From positions 124,001-188,000 of the forward strand of contig NZ_RZMZ01000016.1 of the NCBI RefSeq assembly GCF_003992675.1: a DNA stretch of 64,000 nt, read 5' to 3'. Positions 43,559 through 50,687 of this stretch are shown here, in pieces (the stretch's first letter is position 1; each line of letters begins with the position of its first letter). Below the pieces are notes generated by a model that was not told the origin of the DNA, did no database searches, and worked only from the letters and a program-made list of their open reading frames with translations. The stretch is from Flagellimonas marinaquae. Its GTDB lineage: Bacteria; Bacteroidota; Bacteroidia; Flavobacteriales; Flavobacteriaceae. The position numbers and the translations under genes are program-made.

Positions 43559-43779
43559 CCCTTCCTCTTTGAAGCAATAATTTCTTCCATCGTTCTTGGG
43601 CTATCCGGTCCGTTCCAACCTTTCTCGATTTCCCTTCTAAGGTCATCAATCACTTTTTCCCTGTAAATTTTGTGCAGGCGCAAGGCATCGCGTATCACTT
43701 CGCTATTGTTCTGGTATTCCCCTGTTGCCACCTGTTGGGTGATATATTCTTCCTGTTTTTTTGTAAAACTGATGTTCAT
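43555..43779 (-). CDS. parD: ParD-type antitoxin
   Basis: A 74-residue antitoxin from the ATG at 43779 (longer upstream readings carry non-conserved residues). The first part, MNISFTKKQEEYITQQVATG, then EYQNNSEVIRDALRLHK, is the ribbon-helix-helix fold that binds the operon's operator. The acidic/basic tail (REKVIDDLRREIEKGWNGPD) wraps the toxin. It precedes parE, the usual order. Confidence 0.9.
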   Translation of the reverse strand: MNISFTKKQEEYITQQVATGEYQNNSEVIRDALRLHKIYREKVIDDLRREIEKGWNGPDSPRTMEEIIASKRKG

Positions 43780-43840
43780 AATACTCTTAGTCTTTAAAAT
43801 CAAAATTACAAAAAATGTCCAAAATTGATAAATATGGACA

Positions 43841-44710
43841 TTACAAGCTCTCCGCAAACAACAAATAGACCATGGCCTTTTCAGTATCGCCCTTTTCCAA
43901 AAGCTGTTTGGCTAGGGAGTGCAGTTCGGTTTTGGATTTATTTTGAACTCCATCAACCTCAATAACAGTTTTAATTGCTTCGGTAGTGGGCAATTGTTCC
44001 AAATTTCCCAATCGGCCTAAATTATTCCCTGTGAGCACATCGCTCTCACGAATCCCTTTGGGCAATGCATCAACACCAATACCTTGACTACGAATGGGCT
44101 TTGGAATCTCAAACAAGGACTCTTTTATGGCTCGGATATACCAGTTACCCCCCATACGGCCCACCAAATCCAACTTTTCGGTGTCCAGCACATCATTCGT
44201 TACGTATTCATCGTTAATGTGGATCATGTCCACTTGGGCGATGATCAAATTTCCTGCCCCGGGTGTTTGGGCAATTTCCACTACTTCCAAAACGGTGCAT
44301 TCAAAGGAAACAGGAGCCTCGCCAACACGGGGCGGTTTTACCTTCACGCTAGGTACTTCGGTAAAGCCGGCTTTCACGAATTCGTTGACTCCTTTGTCGT
44401 ACGCCGTGCTGGAGAGCGACATTTGCTCCGCCATTTTGTGGTTCACTACATTGATGACCACTTGGGGTACTTCAATCACATTTTGATGCGTATGTTTTAA
44501 GGAATTGTCCCTGCCACTACGGGTTGGAGAAAATACCATCACTGGTGGATTGGAACTAAAGACATTAAAAAAACTGTACGGGCTCAGGTTTACGTTGCCT
44601 TCGGCGTCTACGGTACTGGCAAAGCAAATAGGCCTTGGGGCCACGGCAGTGGACAAAATGGTGTACAGTTCCGGTTGGGGTATGGTAGTTGGGTCTATGG
44701 TTTTGATCAT
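43841..44710 (-). CDS. Flavin reductase-like FMN-binding protein
   Basis: About 289 residues from the ATG at 44710. An ATG six codons upstream (44728) lies in an intergenic palindrome, so the later one is preferred. The flavin-reductase domain covers about 20-210: LSTAVAPRPICFASTVDAEG, SPYSFFNVFSSNPPVMVFSP and the FECTVLEVVEI strand. A further C-terminal part (about 215-289) is unassigned. Relatives supply reduced flavin or act on small aromatic or keto compounds. It is one of the genes of the tyrosine cluster, and whether it catalyses a pathway step is not shown. Confidence 0.85.
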   Translation of the reverse strand: MIKTIDPTTIPQPELYTILSTAVAPRPICFASTVDAEGNVNLSPYSFFNVFSSNPPVMVFSPTRSGRDNSLKHTHQNVIEVPQVVINVVNHKMAEQMSLSSTAYDKGVNEFVKAGFTEVPSVKVKPPRVGEAPVSFECTVLEVVEIAQTPGAGNLIIAQVDMIHINDEYVTNDVLDTEKLDLVGRMGGNWYIRAIKESLFEIPKPIRSQGIGVDALPKGIRESDVLTGNNLGRLGNLEQLPTTEAIKTVIEVDGVQNKSKTELHSLAKQLLEKGDTEKAMVYLLFAESL

Positions 44711-44726
44711 ATTTTGGTTTTCTATC

Positions 44727-44746
44727 ATTTCCGCGAAGGCGGAAAT
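44727..44746. repeat. Intergenic palindrome before the flavin reductase gene
   Basis: ATTTCCGCGAAGGCGGAAAT, an 8-bp stem of the TTCC-type palindrome family (compare 23294 and 41972). It covers the alternative upstream start of the gene. Confidence 0.65.
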
Positions 44747-44766
44747 CTCAATTCATTTTATATCCA

Positions 44767-44820
44767 GGTGACTTCGACTTCGCTCAGTCACCATTCAGTA
44801 GCTTCGATTAAGCTCAGCCA
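44767..44820. repeat. Two adjacent palindromic repeats between fahA and the flavin reductase
   Basis: GGTGACT...AGTCACC (44767-44792) is a 7-bp stem around TCGACTTCGCTC. A degenerate second copy follows at about 44798-44820 (AGTAGCTTCGATTAAGCTCA), probably from the same repeat family. Confidence 0.6.
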
Positions 44821-44826
44821 CTAAAA

Positions 44827-46047
44827 TTATTTAGCAGGCAACACTTTAGCGGAGACTTCGCCAAATCCGACCCGAATATCGCCATTTTGGGCATAACCTC
44901 GCATCGTTACCGTGTCGCCATCTTCAATAAATTTACGTTCGCTTCCGTCTTTTAGTTTGATGGGTTTCGTTCCTCCCCAAGACAATTCGAGCATGGAACC
45001 AAAACTGTTTTCCTCTTTACCGGAGATGGTTCCTGAGGCCATCATATCACCGATATTGATGTTACAACCATTTACCGTATGATGCGCCAATTGTTGGGCC
45101 ATGTTCCAGTACATATATTTGAAATTGCTTGAGCAAACCGTAGTTTCTTCACCGTCTTCTGGTTTGATGCCCACTTCTAGGTGGATGTCGTAGTTTTTGG
45201 CGCCATCAAATTGTAGATAGGGCAAAACTTCGGGTTCTTGTTTGGGCCCTGCTAATTTGAAGGGTTCCAAAGCTTCCAAAGTAACCACCCAAGGAGAAAT
45301 GGAAGAAGCAAAATTCTTGGCCAAAAACGGGCCAAGCGGTACATATTCCCATTTTTGGATATCACGTGCCGACCAATCGTTGAACAATACCAGCCCAAAA
45401 ATGTAATCTTCCGCATGTGCAGTGGATACCGATTCACCTAGTTGGGTCTCCTTTCCGCAAATAAATCCCATTTCCAGTTCAAAATCCAAACGTCGCGTAG
45501 GGCCAAAAACTGGACCTTCTGAATCATTGGGCTTTGTTTGACCCTTAGGTCGATGAATGGGTTGTCCGCTCACGATAATGGAACTTGCCCTACCGTGATA
45601 ACCCACTGGAATATGTTTCCAATTGGGCAAAAGTGCATTCTCCGGGTCGCGGAACATTTTACCTACATTGGTAGCGTGCTCCAAGCTGGAATAAAAATCG
45701 GTATAATCACCAACGGCAACGGGCATATGCATGTGGGCTTCGGATTGCTTCACAAAAAGTTCGGGCTTTCCTGCCAAAACGGAAGTATCATCCTTGATCC
45801 AATGCTGGATTTTTTTTCGGACACGGGTAGTGATTTCTTTCCCGAGTGAAATAAAATCGTTGAGGGTATCCTTTTCCAACAAGGCGGTGTTGAAGTCAAA
45901 CACATCCAGTTCGGCTACGGCGGCCAAATCCAAAATATATTCGCCCACCGCGACGCCTACCCTTGGACTTATATACTTGGTGGAAAAAATCCCAAAAGGA
46001 ATATTGTGAATCGAAAAATCTGAATTTTCGGGTATTTCTATAATCAT
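44827..46047 (-). CDS. fahA: Fumarylacetoacetase
   Basis: A 406-residue enzyme that splits fumarylacetoacetate into fumarate and acetoacetate, the last step of tyrosine breakdown. The N-terminal SH3-like part (about 1-110) precedes the FAH barrel with YHGRASSIIVSGQPIHRP, FELEMGFICGKE (metal-binding Glu) and FNDWSARDIQKWEYVPLGPF. Length is close to the usual 410-430. It is downstream of homogentisate dioxygenase, same strand, separated by an inverted repeat. Confidence 0.95.
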   Translation of the reverse strand: MIIEIPENSDFSIHNIPFGIFSTKYISPRVGVAVGEYILDLAAVAELDVFDFNTALLEKDTLNDFISLGKEITTRVRKKIQHWIKDDTSVLAGKPELFVKQSEAHMHMPVAVGDYTDFYSSLEHATNVGKMFRDPENALLPNWKHIPVGYHGRASSIIVSGQPIHRPKGQTKPNDSEGPVFGPTRRLDFELEMGFICGKETQLGESVSTAHAEDYIFGLVLFNDWSARDIQKWEYVPLGPFLAKNFASSISPWVVTLEALEPFKLAGPKQEPEVLPYLQFDGAKNYDIHLEVGIKPEDGEETTVCSSNFKYMYWNMAQQLAHHTVNGCNINIGDMMASGTISGKEENSFGSMLELSWGGTKPIKLKDGSERKFIEDGDTVTMRGYAQNGDIRVGFGEVSAKVLPAK

Positions 46048-46060
46048 CTGATGGTAAATA

Positions 46061-46126
46061 TGTCAGCTCGAGCGCATTCGAGAGCAATACTTAGGCCTTC
46101 TTTTCTCGACTGCGCTCGAAATGACA
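46061..46126. repeat. Inverted-repeat element between hmgA and fahA
   Basis: The left arm at 46061-46083 and the right arm at 46104-46126 are inverted copies with 20 of 23 positions matching by eye. Both carry the TCGAGCGCAGTCGA palindrome found near 22 kb, so each arm is itself palindromic. A second stem GGCCTTCT (46094-46101) / AGAAGGCC (46126-46133) overlaps. It may act as a terminator or RNA stabiliser. Confidence 0.7.
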
Positions 46127-46147
46127 GAAGGCCGTAATGAATTTATG

Positions 46148-47305
46148 TTACTCCAACCACGATTTATAATACTTGCCATCATCGATTTTGAGGGCGTTTT
46201 CTGTAATCTGTAAGGGTTTGAAGGTGTCTATCATCACTGCCAGTTCCTCTGTTCCTTTTTTGCCGATACTTGCCTCGTAGGTGCCTGGGTGCGGCCCGTG
46301 GGGAATACCCGCTGGGTGCAACGAAATGTACCCTGGTCCTATGCCTGTCCGGCTCATAAAATCCCCATCCACGTAATACAGCACCTCATCCGAATCTATA
46401 TTGGAATGGTTATAGGGTGCAGGTATGGATTTTGGGTGATAATCATACAGCCTTGGGCAGAACGAACAAACTACAAACGCACCGGTCTCAAAAGTCTGGT
46501 GCACAGGTGGTGGTTGGTGCACGCGGCCCGTTATCGGTTCAAAATTGTGGATGGAAAATCCGTAAGGGAAGTTGTAACCGTCCCATCCCACTACATCAAA
46601 AGGATGTGTGGCGTAAACGAGTTGGTGCAACATACCCTGTTTTTTGATTTTCATCAAAAATTCGCCTTTTTCATCAAAGGTTTGAAGGTCTTGTGGCAAT
46701 TTGTAGTCGCGCTCACAAAAAGGGGAGTGCTCCAATAGTTGTCCAAACCAGTTGCGATACCGTTTTGGGGTGTAAATAGGATGGAATGATTCGGCAAATA
46801 AAATACGGTTATCCTCTGTATCAAACTCTATCTGGTAAATCATCCCGCGTGGAATGATGAGGTAGTCCCCATATTCGAACGGAATGTTGCCCAAAAAGGT
46901 CTTCAAAGTTCCCGACCCTTTGTGGATAAAGAGCATTTCATCGGCATCGGCATTTTTATAAAAATAGTCGGTAACCGATTTTCTGGGTGCTGCCAAGCCA
47001 ACGTGAACATCGTTGTTGACCAAAAGGGGTTCGCGCGATTCCAAAAAGTCATCTTTGGGTGCTACATCAAAACCGATGAACTTACGGCTGGTAATGTTCT
47101 TTTCCACAGCGATTTTTGGGCTTGCGTCCACAGCTTTACCTATTTCCTTGACCTGTGTGGGTCTGTGGATGTGGTAGGAAAGTGAGGACATCCCATCAAA
47201 ACCGATAGTGCCAAAGAGCTGTTCGTAATAAAGCCCGCCACTAGGTTTTTCGAATTGGGTATGCCGCTTTTGCGGAATTTTCCCAAGTTTATGATAAATA
47301 GGCAT
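46148..47305 (-). CDS. hmgA: Homogentisate 1,2-dioxygenase
   Basis: A 385-residue bicupin that opens the aromatic ring of homogentisate to maleylacetoacetate. The cupin iron site is visible: LHPAGIPHGPHPGTYEASIG (His-x5-Glu type) near the C-terminus. The N-terminal cupin holds DEMLFIHKGSGTLKTFLGNI. Length is slightly shorter than the usual 430-450, as in many Bacteroidota homologs. It lies between the HPPD and fumarylacetoacetase genes. The maleylacetoacetate isomerase gene is not in the window. Confidence 0.94.
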   Translation of the reverse strand: MPIYHKLGKIPQKRHTQFEKPSGGLYYEQLFGTIGFDGMSSLSYHIHRPTQVKEIGKAVDASPKIAVEKNITSRKFIGFDVAPKDDFLESREPLLVNNDVHVGLAAPRKSVTDYFYKNADADEMLFIHKGSGTLKTFLGNIPFEYGDYLIIPRGMIYQIEFDTEDNRILFAESFHPIYTPKRYRNWFGQLLEHSPFCERDYKLPQDLQTFDEKGEFLMKIKKQGMLHQLVYATHPFDVVGWDGYNFPYGFSIHNFEPITGRVHQPPPVHQTFETGAFVVCSFCPRLYDYHPKSIPAPYNHSNIDSDEVLYYVDGDFMSRTGIGPGYISLHPAGIPHGPHPGTYEASIGKKGTEELAVMIDTFKPLQITENALKIDDGKYYKSWLE

Positions 47306-47385
47306 TTTTTTCCGTTTTGACTTTAAAGTTATGGGTTATGAACCTGAAATTCAAAAGCTCATAAACCATTTCTCTTCACTTCTGA

Positions 47386-48519
47386 TTAATGCAATGTGCC
47401 ACGTAGCTCCTGCTCACGTTCTATAGCTTCGAACAGTGCTTTAAAGTTACCTTTTCCGAAGGATTGTGCGCCCTTTCTTTGGATAATTTCGAAGAACATG
47501 GTCGGTCTGGGTTCCACAGGTTTGGTGAAAATCTGAAGCAAATAGCCTTCATCATCGCGGTCTACCAAGATACCAAGCTCCTTCAAGGGGGCAATATCCT
47601 CATCGATTTCCCCAACACGGTCGGTTACCGCATCGTAATAGGTAGCGGGCACTCGTAGGAATTCCACGCCTCGGCTTCTAAGGTCGCGAACGGTTTTAAT
47701 GATATCGTCCGTAGCCACTGCAATATGTTGTACCCCTTCGTCTTCGTAGAAATCCAAATACTCTTCTACTTGTGATTTTTTCTTTCCTTCGGCAGGTTCG
47801 TTGATAGGAAATTTGATGCGCCCATTTCCATTGCTCATTACTTTGCTCATCAAAGCAGTGTAATCGGTGGAAATATCATTATCATCAAACGAAAGGATAT
47901 TCTTGAATCCCAATACATCTTCGTAAAACTTTACCCAATGGTTCATCCTGTTCCACCCTACGTTACCTACCATATGGTCTACAAACTTTAGACCGGTTGG
48001 TTCTGGATTATAATCCGGGGTTTCCCATTTTTTAAAGCCAGGTAAGAAAGTTCCGTTATAATCTTTGCGTTCCACAAAAATATGTACGGTCTCCCCGTAG
48101 GTGTAAATTCCAGAACGCACCACTTTTCCATCTTTGTCCTCCTCAACTCTGGGCTCCATATAGGATGTGGCCCCTCGTTCCATAGCATTATTGTACGCTA
48201 CAGTGGCATCATCCACCCACAGGGCCACCACTTTTACGCCATCGCCATGCTTGTCGATGTGCTTTCCTATCTCGGTTCCACTTTTTAAGGGTGAAGTAAG
48301 TACCAATCGGATTTTATCCTGTACCACCACGTAGCTTTCACGGTCTTTGAGTCCTGTTTCGAGTCCCGCCTGTGCGTAGGATTGAAACCCAAAGGCGGTT
48401 TTGTAGTAGTGTGCCGCTTGTTTGGAATTCCCCACATACAGCTCCACGTAATCGGTGCCGTTGATAGGCATGAAGTCTTCTGAGGTATTTGCTTCTTTTG
48501 GAAGTGTTGATGTTTGCAT
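47386..48519 (-). CDS. hppD: 4-hydroxyphenylpyruvate dioxygenase
   Basis: A 377-residue enzyme with two VOC/glyoxalase domains (about 15-160 and 170-360), converting 4-hydroxyphenylpyruvate to homogentisate. The Fe(II) ligands are seen in FVDHMVGNVGWNRMNHWVKF (His), EGVQHIAVATDDI (His) and FFEIIQRKG (Glu). It is the first gene of the catabolic cluster. A promoter and a palindrome that could be the MarR operator lie directly upstream. Confidence 0.96.
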   Translation of the reverse strand: MQTSTLPKEANTSEDFMPINGTDYVELYVGNSKQAAHYYKTAFGFQSYAQAGLETGLKDRESYVVVQDKIRLVLTSPLKSGTEIGKHIDKHGDGVKVVALWVDDATVAYNNAMERGATSYMEPRVEEDKDGKVVRSGIYTYGETVHIFVERKDYNGTFLPGFKKWETPDYNPEPTGLKFVDHMVGNVGWNRMNHWVKFYEDVLGFKNILSFDDNDISTDYTALMSKVMSNGNGRIKFPINEPAEGKKKSQVEEYLDFYEDEGVQHIAVATDDIIKTVRDLRSRGVEFLRVPATYYDAVTDRVGEIDEDIAPLKELGILVDRDDEGYLLQIFTKPVEPRPTMFFEIIQRKGAQSFGKGNFKALFEAIEREQELRGTLH

Positions 48520-48551
48520 GATTCGTTATGTTTTTATGGTTTAGTCTTATT

Positions 48552-48566
48552 TTGTTGCATCAACAA
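48552..48566. promoter_or_regulatory. Candidate MarR operator upstream of hppD
   Basis: TTGTTGCATCAACAA is a perfect 6-bp inverted repeat around a 3-base centre. It lies 33-47 bases before the hppD start and directly after the hppD -7 box, so it would cover the transcription start. The divergent marR gene is the natural regulator. Confidence 0.5.
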
Positions 48567-48574
48567 CAAAAATA
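48567..48574 (-). promoter_or_regulatory. hppD promoter -7 box
   Basis: On the minus strand this reads TATTTTTG (TAnnTTTG). It adjoins the palindrome at 48552-48566. Confidence 0.6.
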
Positions 48575-48667
48575 ACAAAATCGGAACATGAAAGCGATTT
48601 TACGAACAGAAAATTGCGTTAAAATTCATACTGGCCATCGCATGAAGGCATACTAATTCGGAATCCC

Positions 48668-48675
48668 TATTTTTG
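48668..48675 (+). promoter_or_regulatory. marR promoter -7 box
   Basis: TATTTTTG lies 18 bases before the ATG at 48693, facing away from the hppD promoter. Confidence 0.6.
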
Positions 48676-48692
48676 TAGCTATTTTTAAGTCC

Positions 48693-49148
48693 ATGCTCAG
48701 TCGAATAGATGATATACAGGGAATGGGGTTCCATTTGGATTTGGTGCTCCGTAAGATTCAAAGGGCCTATCTGCGCAAGTTTACTGAACTTGGGGTGGAT
48801 ACGACCATTGAGCAATGGGTAGTGCTCTATCGTATTCATCAATTGGGCGATGATGCCAGCCAGCGCGATATTGTGAACGAAAACTTTCGGAACCGCGCCA
48901 CGACCTCACGCGTTATCGGTGGTCTGGAGAAAAAAGGATGGATTTCCAAGACTCGATTTAAAGGTGACCAAAAAAGGTTTAAACTGGAATTGACCCCAAA
49001 GGGGCAGGAAATATTAGACCTTACCTTGCCCAGTGCACTCGAGTTAAGGAAGTTGGCGATAACAAACGTGGATGCTTCGGAGTTCGAAACATTCATAAAA
49101 GTGTTGGACCAAATTGGGGAAAACTACGAAGAAGATACAGGCCAGTAG
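48693..49148 (+). CDS. MarR-family transcriptional regulator
   Basis: A 151-residue winged-helix repressor. The layout fits the family: an N-terminal dimerisation helix (FHLDLVLRKIQRAYLRKFTE), the recognition part ASQRDIVNENFRNRATTSRV with IGGLEKKGWISKTRFKGDQK (helix and wing), and a C-terminal helix. It is divergent from hppD with a shared 173-base gap containing a palindrome, so control of tyrosine catabolism is likely, probably with an aromatic intermediate as ligand. Its 3' end overlaps the TauE gene by 25 bases, convergent. Confidence 0.93.
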   Translation: MLSRIDDIQGMGFHLDLVLRKIQRAYLRKFTELGVDTTIEQWVVLYRIHQLGDDASQRDIVNENFRNRATTSRVIGGLEKKGWISKTRFKGDQKRFKLELTPKGQEILDLTLPSALELRKLAITNVDASEFETFIKVLDQIGENYEEDTGQ

Positions 49149-49873
49149 TCAAAAGTTAGCTTGGCTATCGTTATCAAACCAATCAGAAGAATCAATATTA
49201 AGCTGATTTTCCTAAATTTTTCCTGCGGAATGTAATGCAATATTTTTTTGCCCAAATATGTGCCCACCAAGCCGATTGCGAACAAAAAGGGTAAATAGGT
49301 CAGTTCTTCTTTTCCAATGTAGCCATTGCCGTAGTAGACGAAGGTGCGTGAAAAATCAATCATAAAATCAATAAATGCCGAGGTGGCGATAAAAGCACTT
49401 TTCTCCAAATTGAAGGCTGCCATGGTGAGTCCTCGAATAGCTCCACCCGTACCCAGAAGTCCTGCCGAAAACCCAGATAAGGTCCCTCCAATAATGGAGT
49501 TTTTTTTATTGGGAAGTATCACAATTTCGCTTTTGATCAAGAACAAAAGACTAAAAACCACAAAGAATACACCCAAGACGATTTCTAGCGTGGCACTATC
49601 CGCAATTTTGGAAAGAAATCCACCTATGATAACGAAAAGTACCGACGGAACCCCTATGTAAAGGAGTAGCTTTTTGTCCAATCCCTTTTTGAACAAAAAA
49701 ATCTTACTGACGTTGCTGGAGAGGTGAAAAATGGCCGTCATGCCCAGAACGGAATAAAAATCAAAATAAAAATTCCCCAAGGGTACAAAGAATACCGATG
49801 AGCCAAAGCCTCCAATGGTCCCGATAATTTCAGCAACCATGGCCAACAACAAAAAGAAATAGTTGATTTTCAT
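49124..49873 (-). CDS. TauE/SafE-family permease
   Basis: A 249-residue protein with about 8 membrane helices in two repeats. Motif-like segments: GTIGGFGSSVFFVPL near the N-terminus and GGTLSGFSAGLLGTGGAIRG in the middle, the paired GxxxGxGG turns of the family. Such proteins are anion (sulfite, organic sulfonate) exporters or importers. The substrate is unknown. It may be unrelated to tyrosine metabolism and simply convergent with marR. Confidence 0.87.
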   Translation of the reverse strand: MKINYFFLLLAMVAEIIGTIGGFGSSVFFVPLGNFYFDFYSVLGMTAIFHLSSNVSKIFLFKKGLDKKLLLYIGVPSVLFVIIGGFLSKIADSATLEIVLGVFFVVFSLLFLIKSEIVILPNKKNSIIGGTLSGFSAGLLGTGGAIRGLTMAAFNLEKSAFIATSAFIDFMIDFSRTFVYYGNGYIGKEELTYLPFLFAIGLVGTYLGKKILHYIPQEKFRKISLILILLIGLITIAKLTFDYWPVSSS

Positions 49874-50053
49874 ACGAAGGAAAGATAGTGCGAGATTGTA
49901 TATAGCGTATGATTTTATGCCATTTTACCCTAAAGAAATCTTAAAAAATGGATTTAAGGTTAATTCAGCATAGAAACTGGATAATCTATTGGACGTAGGG
50001 ACCATAAAACCACCGCAACTTTGTACCCGTATAACTTTTAGATATACAAAGCT

Positions 50054-50617
50054 ATGAAGACAACAAATGTTTATCCAACTATATGGGCTACACCCTATTA
50101 CACTCCAAGTGTGATGGCGGGTTGGTACGAAAGGAGTACCCAAGTAGCTGAATTGATTTTGAAAAATGACGTCGTAAACGACCTCAAAGTTTCGGAAATG
50201 AACCTTAATATCACCAAATTTTCAGCTATAACCGAAAATGGTGAGGAACGTTTTATTGTTGATTTTCCCGGGCAAAATCTGGTAAATCTGAAGGGAGTGG
50301 CCTCTGGGAATTTTATTCATTCCAAAAGCGTACTTTCCCTACCCGAAGGTACATACACCGCATTCCGATTTTATTTAGCGGACTGGGGCAACCAGTTTAT
50401 TTATGAAGATGGGGTAGAGGAATCTGCCAACACGTTCAACCGTTTGGATTTCCACATTGAGAACGGATTTGTGGTGGAAAATAGCAAAACTCCAGAAGTA
50501 AAGTTGTGGTTTGACTTTGCTCCCTACCAGTGGAAGCGACACTTAAAACCGCTTACGGATTTGTTTATGGGGAGCAAAAGTCAAAGGCCACGATTGGCCA
50601 ATAGTTTCGGCAATTGA
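50054..50617 (+). CDS. Hypothetical protein, 187 residues
   Basis: A soluble-looking protein with no signal peptide. The middle reads like a beta-sandwich (FIVDFPGQNLVNLKG, LPEGTYTAFRFYLADWGNQF, NRLDFHIENGFVVEN, VKLWFDFAPYQW), a little like DUF4382 domains, but the assignment is weak. The N-terminus (MKTTNVYPTIWATPYYTPSV) is rich in aromatics. It is preceded by a 181-base gap without a recognised promoter and followed by a strong terminator, so it is an independent unit. Confidence 0.7.
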   Translation: MKTTNVYPTIWATPYYTPSVMAGWYERSTQVAELILKNDVVNDLKVSEMNLNITKFSAITENGEERFIVDFPGQNLVNLKGVASGNFIHSKSVLSLPEGTYTAFRFYLADWGNQFIYEDGVEESANTFNRLDFHIENGFVVENSKTPEVKLWFDFAPYQWKRHLKPLTDLFMGSKSQRPRLANSFGN

Positions 50618-50640
50618 TCCATAGGCTATGAAAAGGAATG

Positions 50641-50668
50641 AAAAAGGCACCGTTTGGTGCCTTTTTTA
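50641..50668. terminator. Bidirectional terminator
   Basis: AAAAAGGCACC and GGTGCCTTTTTT form an 11-bp stem around GTTT, with A-run and T-run on either side. It serves both the hypothetical gene at 50054 and the protease gene ending at 50688. Confidence 0.9.
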
Positions 50669-50687
50669 GTTTGAAGTGTCTTAAAAA

